This document shows positions 16,301 to 24,049 of a DNA stretch of 64,000 nucleotides, piece by piece. The position numbers and the translations under genes are program-made. Below the pieces are notes generated by a model that saw only the letters and a list, made by a program, of their open reading frames with translations, made no database searches and was not told the origin of the DNA. This stretch comes from Holophagales bacterium (lineage in GTDB: Bacteria > Acidobacteriota > Thermoanaerobaculia > UBA5066): assembly GCA_016716705.1 (NCBI GenBank), contig JADJVF010000007.1, forward strand, positions 155,389 to 219,388, written 5' to 3'. Position 1 is the first letter of the stretch, and each line of letters opens with the position of its first letter.

Positions 16301-17077
16301 GTGGCCACAGGTAGACCCCGCGTCGTCACGTCCCGGAAGGGCGGCCCCGATCTCGGGGACCTGTCCGGGCCGTTCCTCCTCGCCCTCCTCGGAGGGGATG
16401 AAGCGGCCGTCGAGGGGCTGGTCTCCCGCTCTCGCGCTCTTGGTGCCGACACGGCCCTCGTCGTCAGGGACCTGGTGATGCCGGCCCTCTGCGAAGTGGG
16501 CCGGATGTGGACTCGGGGAGAAGCGTCGATCGCGGAGGAGCACCTCGCGACGTCTCTCGCCAGCCGCGTCCTGGGGCGTTCGTCTGGAAGCGGCGGTGCC
16601 CCGTCCGGCCCCGACCGGCGCATCGTCTTCGCCTGCCTGGCGGGCGAGTTCCACGACCTCGGCATCCGCTTCCTCGCCGACGTGGCTCGGGAATGCGGGT
16701 GGGACGCCGAGTCGCTCGGCGCCAACGTCCCGCGCGAGGCGCTCGTCCGTTTCGTCCAGCAGCGTCCCCCCGCCGCCGTCGCGCTCTCGGTTTCCCTGGC
16801 GGGTCACGTCCCGGAGGCGGCCCAGACGATCGCCGAAATCCGCGCCGTCGTCCCCGGCGTCACGATCCTCGTGGGCGGTCTCGCCTTCAGGGAAGACCCC
16901 GAGAGATTCGCCCTGACCGGCGCCGACGTCGGGATCACCGACGCCGTGACCCTTCGCGACTGGCTCCGGGCGCAGGAGGGAAGACGCTCCGCGGTGTCCC
17001 CGAACGGCTCATCTGTTTGCGGCCTTCCAATCGCGATGCCGGCGTCCCTTCGCCGCCGCGTCGCGCGGTCCCGCTGA
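16301..17077 (+). CDS. Cobalamin (B12)-binding domain protein
   Basis: A 258-residue protein. The N-terminal half is the helical cap typical of methionine-synthase-like and CarH-like B12 modules, with the WTRGEASIAEEHLAT segment (the W...EH pattern near residues 69-80). The C-terminal half is a Rossmann-like B12-binding domain with EFHDLGIRFLAD, where the ExHxxG His is the lower axial ligand. There is no DNA-binding or methyltransferase domain, so it is either a free-standing sensor/partner protein or a corrinoid carrier. GTG start 16301 follows ggag by 7 bases. It may be co-transcribed with the upstream SDR. B12 binding is inferred from motif conservation. Confidence 0.85.
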   Translation: MATGRPRVVTSRKGGPDLGDLSGPFLLALLGGDEAAVEGLVSRSRALGADTALVVRDLVMPALCEVGRMWTRGEASIAEEHLATSLASRVLGRSSGSGGAPSGPDRRIVFACLAGEFHDLGIRFLADVARECGWDAESLGANVPREALVRFVQQRPPAAVALSVSLAGHVPEAAQTIAEIRAVVPGVTILVGGLAFREDPERFALTGADVGITDAVTLRDWLRAQEGRRSAVSPNGSSVCGLPIAMPASLRRRVARSR

Positions 17078-17120
17078 CCCGGCCCCGCCTGCTACAGTTC
17101 CCCTCAGTCCGGTCGAGCGC

Positions 17121-17197
17121 CTGCCCGTAGCTCAGCTGGATAGAGCATCGGCCTTCTAAGCCGAGGGTCAGCGGTTCGAGCCCGCTCGGGCAGGCCA
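17121..17197 (+). tRNA. tRNA-Arg(TCT)
   Basis: 77 bases. The acceptor CTGCCCG pairs fully with CGGGCAG. The D arm is GCTC/GAGC, the anticodon stem TCGGC/GCCGA holds loop CTTCTAA (anticodon TCT), the T arm contains GGTTCGAGCC, the discriminator is G, and CCA is encoded. It begins with C1 rather than the usual G1. The convergent methyltransferase gene ends 2 bases after it. Confidence 0.96.
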
Positions 17198-17198
17198 A

Positions 17199-18074
17199 CT
17201 ATCGCGCCGGCTTTGTCCCGATCGCCAGGAGACTGTTTCCTCTCGCCGCGGCCTCGCGGGGGAGGCAGAGCTCCGTCTCCAGCGGTACGAGCCGCCCGAG
17301 GAGCCGCGGGTCGTCGAGGTGCGCGGGGAGGTCCTCGCCGGGGCCCTCGGGGTGGACGGAGACGGGAAAGCCGCGGACGGCGACGTCCACGCAGCCGGCC
17401 CTCTCCAGGCACCGGCGCGCGACGGTCGGCGTGAAGACGAGGACCTCCGGAACGCCGTCGCCGTAGCGGACGGCGCTGCGCGTCGCGAGGCGGCCGAGCT
17501 CGCCGGGACGCCCGTCGCGCAGGCTCTTGGCCGCCGCCTGCCAGAGGTTCGGGAGGACGAGGGCGACGCGGCCGCCGGGCGCCGTGGCGCGGACGAGCTG
17601 CCGGATCAGAGCCGCCGGGTCGGCGACGAGACCCGCCACGTTGTGGAAGCAGAGGACGACGTCGAAGAGGCCGAGGCCGCGCGGAAGAGGAGCGTTGAGG
17701 TCGAGCTCGACGAGGGAGAGGCGGTCGCGCGCTCCCGAGCGGGCCGCCTTGCGGCGGGCCACGTCGAGCATCCCGGGCGAGACGTCGGCGAGAAGGGCGG
17801 TCGCACGCGGCAGCTCGCGGAGGAGCCGGAGCGCCCAGCGCCCGGTGCCTCCGCCGGCATCGAGGATGCGCCGCCCTTCGCCTTCGCCGAGGCCGGAGAG
17901 GACCGTGCGGCGCAGGAGGGAGAGGAGGACCCTGTCGGAAAAGGACCAATAGGGCCGGTCGGCGACGGGGTCGTAGACGGCCGCGCGCCGGTCGAAGAAG
18001 GCGCGGACCTCGGCGCTCCGGCTTGCCGGGTCGAGCTTCGGCCAGGGGGCAGCGCGACGTTCGTCGGATTGCAT
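17199..18074 (-). CDS. Class I SAM-dependent methyltransferase
   Basis: A 291-residue protein. The SAM-binding motif I is ILDAGGGTGRWALRLL (near residue 70), followed by LLADVSPGMLDVARR (acidic end of beta-2) and LFDVVLCFHNVAGLV (motif IV region). The order fits the UbiE/Methyltransf_11 group, which methylates small molecules such as quinones, lipids or natural products. The substrate is not evident. The start ATG at 18074 is chosen because translation upstream loses coding character; it is divergent from the papain-like gene, 42 bases apart. The 3' end abuts tRNA-Arg. Confidence 0.87.
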   Translation of the reverse strand: MQSDERRAAPWPKLDPASRSAEVRAFFDRRAAVYDPVADRPYWSFSDRVLLSLLRRTVLSGLGEGEGRRILDAGGGTGRWALRLLRELPRATALLADVSPGMLDVARRKAARSGARDRLSLVELDLNAPLPRGLGLFDVVLCFHNVAGLVADPAALIRQLVRATAPGGRVALVLPNLWQAAAKSLRDGRPGELGRLATRSAVRYGDGVPEVLVFTPTVARRCLERAGCVDVAVRGFPVSVHPEGPGEDLPAHLDDPRLLGRLVPLETELCLPREAAARGNSLLAIGTKPAR

Positions 18075-18116
18075 GAGAGACGGGAGAATAGCGCCCAGCC
18101 ACCGCTGGAGCCTCAG

Positions 18117-18876
18117 ATGAAGACAGCCCGACCGTACGGCACGCACCCCGACATTCCCGACCACCGCGACCGGAAGTACGAGGCGCCTCGCCACGTTCGG
18201 CGCGCGCTTCCTCAATCGGTCGACCTGAGGCCTCACTGCCCTCCCGTCGAGGACCAGCGGCCGCTGAACGCCTGCTCGGCCCACGCCATCGGCGCGGCCC
18301 TCTGGTTCGACGACAAGCGGCAGGACGGGCACGCCGCGCTCCCCTCGCGCCTCTTCCTCTACTGGGTCGAGCGGGCGAAGGAGCACACCGTCGGGACGAA
18401 CGCCCCCGTCTCCCTCCGCGACGGCTACAAGGCGGCGGCGAAGAGCGGCGTCTGCCCCGAGAGCCTCTGGCCGTGGAAGCCGGAGCGGTTTGCCGACCGG
18501 CCCACGAGGAACGTGCTTTCGCGAGGCGAAGAAGCGCCGGGCCATGTCCTACCACCGGATCCCGCGCGACCTCGACCACCTCCGCGGCTGCCTCGCCGAG
18601 GGGTTCCCGTTCACGCTCGGCATCTCGGTGCACGAGAGCTTCGAAAGCCGCGCCGTGCGAGAGACGGGGAAGGTGCCGATGCCGGCGCGGGGAGAGAAGA
18701 CCCTCGGCGGGCACGCCGTCCTCGTGGTCGGCTACGACGAGCGGAGCCGTCGCTTCCTGGCGCGCAACTCGTGGGGAAAGCGGTGGGGCCAGCGCGGCTA
18801 CTTCACTCTGCCGTGGAACTACCTCCTCCACCCGGACCTCGCCTGGGACTTCTGGACGGTGCGGCGAGTGCTCTGA
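18117..18876 (+). pseudogene. Papain-like (C1A) cysteine peptidase, one frameshift
   Basis: Two adjacent frames together encode a roughly 250-residue C1A-family peptidase. Frame one (18117 to about 18510) contains SVDLRPHCPPVEDQ and the catalytic Cys in LNACSAHAIGAAL (near residue 53). Frame two (about 18510-18876) contains AKKRRAMSYHRIP, the catalytic His in GGHAVLVVGYD and the catalytic Asn in ARNSWGKRWGQRGYF. All catalytic residues and the surrounding fold survive. The span is one base over a multiple of three, so a single extra base (or two missing) accounts for it. No signal peptide is visible, as in other bacterial and phage members of this group. It is intact in all but frame, so a sequence error is quite possible. 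Confidence 0.8.
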
Positions 18877-18908
18877 CGGGGCCGCGCCGCGATACCATTC
18901 CGGGTTCG

Positions 18909-21516
18909 ATGGCACTCTCGCCGGGAGACAAGCTCGGTCCCTACGAGGTCGCGGCCCGCATCGGCGCGGGGGGGATGGGCGAGGTCTGGCGCGCCCGGGA
19001 CACCCGGCTCGGCCGCGACGTCGCCATCAAGATCCTCACGCGGACCGGCTCCTCCGACGCCGACCGGATCCGCCGGTTCGAGGTCGAGATGAAGGCGGTC
19101 GGGCGGCTCAGCCACCCGAACGTCCTCGCCGTCTTCGACGTCGGGAGCCACGACGGCGTCCCCTACCTCGTCTCCGAGCTCCTCGAAGGCGAGACGCTCC
19201 GGGACCGGCTCGACCGCGGGCCGCTCCCCGTCAAGGTCGTCGCCACCACCGCGGTCGAGATCGCGCAGGGCCTCGCGGCCGCCCACGCCGCCGGCGTCAT
19301 CCACCGCGACCTGAAGCCCGAGAACGTCTTCCTGACGCGCGACGGAAGGGTGAAGCTCCTCGACTTCGGCCTCGCCAAGCTCGTGGAGTCGCAGGCCCCC
19401 GTCACCTTCGAGGGGCTGGAGGAGGCCGAGACCGCCGCCCGGCTCACGGTCTCGGGCATCGTCGTCGGAACGGTCAGGTACATGTCGCCGGAGCAGATTC
19501 GCGGGGCGCAGGTCGACCACCGCTCCGACATCTTCGCGTTCGGAGCGCTTCTCTTCGAGATGCTGACAGGGCAGATGGCCTTCCGGAGACCCTCCGCCAT
19601 CGAGTCCCTCAGCGCGACGCTCGCGGAAGACCCGCTCAGCCGGCTCCAGGACCCATCGCCGATTCCGGAGGAGCTCGAGCCGATCCTGAAGCGATGTCTC
19701 GACAAGAACCCGAACGACCGGTTCCAGTCGGCAGCCGACCTCGCGTTCCAGCTCCGCGAGTACGGGGAGAGCTTCACGAGGGCGTCGAGCGCCCGCCGGC
19801 GCCCGATTCCGGGAGCGCGTGTGCGCCTCGTGCGGACAGGCGGTGATTGCCGTCCTCGCGCTCGCGGCGCTCGGTGCCGCCGGGCTCGCCTGGCGCGCGG
19901 GGCGCGGCTCGGCGGAGCCGGGAGTCCCGTCCTACCGGCAGCTCACGTTCCGGCGCGGCCTCGTCCTCTCGGCGCGCTTCTCCCCCGACGGCAAGACGAT
20001 CGTCTACGGAGCGGGCTGGGAAGGCGAGGCGTTCCGGCTCCAGTCGATGCGGACGGAGAGCCCCGAGTCGCGCCCGCTCGACCTGCCTCCCGGAGACGTC
20101 CTCGCCGTCTCGTCGACGGGCGAGCTCGCGATCTCGCTCGACAGGAAGTTCGTCTACGGTTTCCAGGCGCGAGGGACCCTCGCGCGCGTCCCGCTGATCG
20201 GAGGCGCGCCGCGGAAGATCCTGACCGACGTCGAGGACGCGGACTTCTCCCCCGACGGCCGCGAGCTCGCGGTGAGCCGCGTCGTCGAGGGGCGGTACCG
20301 GCTCGAGTACCCGATCGAGAAGGTCCTGCACGAGGCCGAGGGGTGGATCAGCAACGTCCGCGTCTCGCCCGACGGAGAGCGCGTGGCGTTCGTCGACCAT
20401 CCGATCGCGGGCGACGACCGGGGCGCGATCTGTGTGGTCGACAGGAAAGGCGTGAAGACCGTCCTCGCGGAAGGGTGGGCGAGCGCGCTCGGCCTCGACT
20501 GGTCCCCGGACGGGCGCGAGGTCTGGTTCACCGCGACGGAGGTCTCGCCGAACTGCGGCCTCTGGGCCGTCGACCTGAAGGGCAACCGGCGGCTCCTGGC
20601 GCGCAGCCCGGGGCGCCTCGCCCTGCAGGACGTGAGCCCCTCCGGCGAGCTCCTCGTGACGGAAGGGCGCGTTCGGCTCGGAATGGGCTTCGGATCCCGG
20701 GACGCTCCCGTCGAAAGGGACCTCTCGTGGCTCGACGCCACCGTCGTGTCGGACATCTCGCAGGACGGGAAGACGATCGTCTTCGCGGAGCAGGGTGCCG
20801 GCGGCGGAGCCGGGACGTATTCCGTCTACGTGCGCGGCAGCGACGGCTCGCCTTCCGCTCGCCTGGGAGAAGGAACGGCTGGTCCCCTTTCCCCCGACGG
20901 TCAATGGGCGGTGTCGATCGTTCCCTCGACGCCCCCGAACCTCGTCCTTCTTCCGACGGGTCCCGGACGGGCGAAGACCCTCGAGCGCGGCCCGATCGTC
21001 AGCTACCAGGCCGCCGCGTTCTTTCCCGACGGCGAGAGGCTGCTCCTCGCGGCCAACGAAGAAGGAAAGCCCGTGCGACTCTACGTCCAGAGCCTCGAAT
21101 CGGGCGGACCAAGGGCCGTCTCGGGACCGGGGCTGAGGTTCGCGCCGCCCTCCGACGTCATCTCACCCGACGGGCGCACGGCGGCGGTGACGGACGGAGA
21201 AGGCCGCGTCGTCCTCTTTCCGCTCGACGGTGCGGAACCGCGTCTCGCCCCGGGCCTCGAGCCGGGCGACGTCCCGATGCGCTGGAGCCTCGACGGGCAG
21301 TCGCTTTTCGTCTTCCGTTTCGACGAGCTGCCGGCGCAGATAAGGCGGGTGACGTTCGACCGGCCGGGGCGCGAGGTCGTCGCGCGCATCACACCGCCGG
21401 ACCCGGCAGGGGTCGAGTCGATCGTCGCCGCGCAGGTGACGCCCGACGGGCGCTCCTGGGTCTACAGCTACTTTCAGTATCGGAACGACCTGCACCTCGT
21501 CGCCGGCCTGAAGTAG
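18909..21516 (+). pseudogene. Ser/Thr protein kinase with C-terminal TolB/WD40 propeller, one frameshift
   Basis: Frame one (18909 to about 19820) encodes a complete Hanks-type kinase: Gly loop GAGGMGEVWRA, VAIKIL Lys, HRDLKPENV, DFGLAK, and the SPEQIRG and DIFAFG segments. Frame two (GTG 19819 to 21516) begins with a transmembrane helix (VIAVLALAALGAAGLAW) and continues as a beta-propeller with repeated FSPDGKTIVYG-like blades. This kinase-TM-propeller layout is a common receptor kinase type in Acidobacteriota, with the kinase inside and the propeller outside. The full span is one base over a multiple of three, so one indel near 19800 separates the two halves. It could be expressed as two proteins, but an assembly indel or recent mutation is more likely. 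Confidence 0.82.
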
Positions 21517-21530
21517 CGGGACGGGCGCGT

Positions 21531-21594
21531 CCGCAGCGGGAGCTGCGGCGGAATGGGCGCCGCGCGGAGCCGGCCCTTCACGAGAACCGGCTCC
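21531..21594. other. Hairpin pair in the convergent intergenic gap
   Basis: Two perfect inverted repeats fill the gap between the convergent kinase and histone-like genes: CCGCAGC/GCTGCGG around tetraloop GGGA (21531-21548), and GGAGCCGG/CCGGCTCC around a 13-base loop (21566-21594). There is no T tract on either strand, so bidirectional termination is possible but unproven. Confidence 0.4.
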
Positions 21595-21608
21595 GGCGCG
21601 ACGGACGA

Positions 21609-21785
21609 TCAGATCATCCCGACGTCTTTCTTCTTGGCGACTTTCTTCGGGGCGGCCTTCTTCACGGCCTTCTTGACCGCCTTCTTCGCCGGGGCCTTCT
21701 TGGCGGCGGCCTTCGGGGCCACGGCCTTCTTCACGGCCTTGACGATCTTCTTGACTGCCTTCTTCGCTGCTTTCTTCGTTGCCAT
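21609..21785 (-). CDS. Histone H1-like Lys/Ala-rich small protein
   Basis: A 58-residue protein made almost wholly of Lys, Ala, Val and Pro in KKA, KKAV and APKK repeats, ending KKDVGMI. This composition resembles bacterial histone H1-like and AlgP-type C-terminal tails, which bind DNA and condense the nucleoid. The short length with no globular domain makes it a pure tail. A strong ribosome binding site (agaaggag) sits 5 bases before the ATG, which supports translation. It is encoded 39 bases downstream of the radical SAM gene on the same strand, so they may share a transcript. DNA binding is inferred from charge only. Confidence 0.8.
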   Translation of the reverse strand: MATKKAAKKAVKKIVKAVKKAVAPKAAAKKAPAKKAVKKAVKKAAPKKVAKKKDVGMI

Positions 21786-21824
21786 CGGAACTCCTTCTGT
21801 TGTCCGCCCTCGAAGGACGGGGGT

Positions 21825-23897
21825 TCAGGAAATGGCCAGCTTCCCGCGACGATTCACGGAGAAGCGGGCCGAAGAGAGACTTTCTTGCGCGTGAGAGATC
21901 TCGTTTGCGGCCAGAGGCTCCGGCCTCTCGCTCGCGCGGAGTGTACAGAACGTCACGTCGCCATTCTGAACGGGAATCTCGATTCCGTCACCTCTCTTCG
22001 CTCCCATCGAGCGCGCGACGCGCCAGAAACGATCGAGCGCGCGCCCTTCCGGAGAGAAACGTCCGAGCGAAACGGCGAGCGCGAGGTGTCTCTCTCCGTC
22101 GCGCAGGAGGAGGCGATTCACGACGAGCGTCTCGAGCGCGCGCTCCACCTCTTCGCGCGTGGAGCCGCACGCAGAGCGGCCCGCGTCCGTCAGCGCACGC
22201 AGGTTCGTCGAGGCGTCGCACGCCTCGTGGAGCACGCGGGGCAGGCCTCTGAGGACGGTGAGCGGGTGGCGCGCGACGGGGCGGAGGTCCCACACGAGGA
22301 GCGCGTCGCCGGCCGGCACGCTGAATAGAGCGCTCGCCTTCGCGGCTCGCCTCCAGCGTGCGACCTCGCGCAGGAGCGGCGCGACGTAGGTGCCGGCGTG
22401 TCCGCCACCCCTCGCGCGAAACGAGAAGGAGTACGCGAGGTTCTTCGCGGCCTCGGGCCCGAACGGATAGACCGCCGCGTACGACGGCAGCGGCGCGACG
22501 TCGAGGAAGCCGAGCCGCTCGGCGTCGTCGAAGCCGGGGCTGAAGCGGTCGAGCCGCAGGCCCGAGACGCCCGACGGCGGGACGAGGTGCGAGAGGAGCG
22601 GCACGAGGCGCGCCATCCGCGCGTACTCCTCCGGCGGCTCGTCGGGAAAGCCCCAGAGGAGGTTCCAGTAGGGCGTGACGCCGAGCTCGCGTCCCCACTT
22701 CAGGAGCTGGATGTTCTGGAAGGCGGTGACGCCCTTCCTCATCAGCTTCAGCACCGCGTCGCTGAGGCTCTCGATGCCGGGCTGGATCCGCGTGACCCCC
22801 GCGTCGGCGAGGAGTCGCACCTGCTCCTTCTTCAGGCTCGACTTCGTCTCCCAGAAGACGGGGGACGGCGGCGGGGACTTCGCGAGCTCGGGGAGGAGGC
22901 TCTCGAAGTAGCGCGCGTCGAGGATGTTGTCGACGACCTGCAGGTCGCTCCGGGGGTGCCGCGTGACGAGGGCGCGGAGCTCGTCGAGGGCGCGCGAGGG
23001 CGACTTGCTCCGGAAGGCCATCGTCGTCCCGTTCAGGCCGCAGAAGGTGCAGTGGCTCTTCTCGCCCCACGAGCAGCCGCGCGCCGTCTCGAGGAAGAGG
23101 CCCGGGGTCCACTTCCCGGCGAAGCGGCTCCGCGCGAACTGCTCGAAGTAGTCGGAGTCGTCGGGGACGGGGAGATCGTCCATCCGCGCCACCGTCGGCG
23201 CGTTCGGAAACCGGGCCGATGCGAACCGCGCGGCGACGTTCGTGCGCGTCGTGACGCCGGGAAGGCTGTCGAGGCCGCGCCCGTCGAGGACGCGCCGGAC
23301 GAGCTCGGGGAAGACGAGATCGCCCTCTCCCGACACGGCCGCGTCGAGGAAGGGGAAGCGCCGCACCGTCTCGGCTCCCATCACGCCTTCGCAGTTCGCG
23401 CCGCCGAGAAGAACGAAGGTTCCGGGAGCTTCCTCCTTGATCCGCTTCGCGAGAGCGAGCGAGGCGACGTGCTGCTGGAAGACGCTCGTGAAGCCGACGA
23501 TCCTCGGCCGGTGCGCGAGGACCTCGGCGAGGCACCGCTCGACGAACCGTCCGGCCCGCTCGCGCGCGCGGTGCAGCCCCGCGACGAAGGAGGCGGGAAC
23601 GGGGCGCGCCAGCTCGCGCGTTCCCCAGCAGGCACGATCCAGGAGGACTTCTCTCTCCCACGTCGCGTCCGCATCCGGATCGGGTCCGAAGAGCGCCTCG
23701 CGAAAGACCCACTCTCCCGCGAGCTCGCGGATCGAGCGGGTGCCGTCGGTGGCGATCCTCGTGTAGAGACCGACGCCGAGGAGCTCGGCGAAACGGAGGG
23801 TGAAGTAGAGGACCCGGACGGAGGTGCCGTGCGGCGCCAGCGACGCTTTCAGAAGAGACAGGCCGAGAGACGGAGACATCTCGGGGCCGAACGGCAT
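21825..23897 (-). CDS. RiPP-maturation radical SAM C-methyltransferase-like protein
   Basis: 690 residues from ATG 23897. An N-terminal B12-binding-like domain (VGFTSVFQQHVASLALAKRI, then GGANCEG) precedes a radical SAM domain with CSWGEKSHCTFCGLNG. The cluster cysteines are Cys275, Cys283 and Cys286 in a Cx7Cx2C spacing. FRSKSPSRALDEL follows directly. This is the signature of the RiPP maturation radical SAM protein 1 group (TIGR03975-type), thought to C-methylate peptide precursors. The first beta strand (DVLLVSMPFGP) lies partly upstream of the ATG. No ATG, GTG or TTG precedes it in frame, so the real start may be CTG 23957 or another rare codon. No precursor-like gene with a leader and a small core is visible next to it. 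Confidence 0.82.
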   Translation of the reverse strand: MPFGPEMSPSLGLSLLKASLAPHGTSVRVLYFTLRFAELLGVGLYTRIATDGTRSIRELAGEWVFREALFGPDPDADATWEREVLLDRACWGTRELARPVPASFVAGLHRARERAGRFVERCLAEVLAHRPRIVGFTSVFQQHVASLALAKRIKEEAPGTFVLLGGANCEGVMGAETVRRFPFLDAAVSGEGDLVFPELVRRVLDGRGLDSLPGVTTRTNVAARFASARFPNAPTVARMDDLPVPDDSDYFEQFARSRFAGKWTPGLFLETARGCSWGEKSHCTFCGLNGTTMAFRSKSPSRALDELRALVTRHPRSDLQVVDNILDARYFESLLPELAKSPPPSPVFWETKSSLKKEQVRLLADAGVTRIQPGIESLSDAVLKLMRKGVTAFQNIQLLKWGRELGVTPYWNLLWGFPDEPPEEYARMARLVPLLSHLVPPSGVSGLRLDRFSPGFDDAERLGFLDVAPLPSYAAVYPFGPEAAKNLAYSFSFRARGGGHAGTYVAPLLREVARWRRAAKASALFSVPAGDALLVWDLRPVARHPLTVLRGLPRVLHEACDASTNLRALTDAGRSACGSTREEVERALETLVVNRLLLRDGERHLALAVSLGRFSPEGRALDRFWRVARSMGAKRGDGIEIPVQNGDVTFCTLRASERPEPLAANEISHAQESLSSARFSVNRRGKLAIS

Positions 23898-24049
23898 CGA
23901 GACGAGGAGGACGTCGGTCGCGTCCGGCGTGCGTCTGTGCGGGCGTTCTCGAATCAGGCCGCGAGGGTGCCGGGTGACGGCCCGGCCGTCAAGGATTCGC
24001 GACGTCTTCGCAGGACGAACCGCCGCGCGCGCGAGCCGTACACCTCGAC

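Noticed and set aside
13787..16807. A 1006-codon minus-strand frame spanning HAD, esterase and SDR
   Set aside because: Only its last 230 codons (the HAD phosphatase) are coding; the rest is antisense or out of frame with clear genes.
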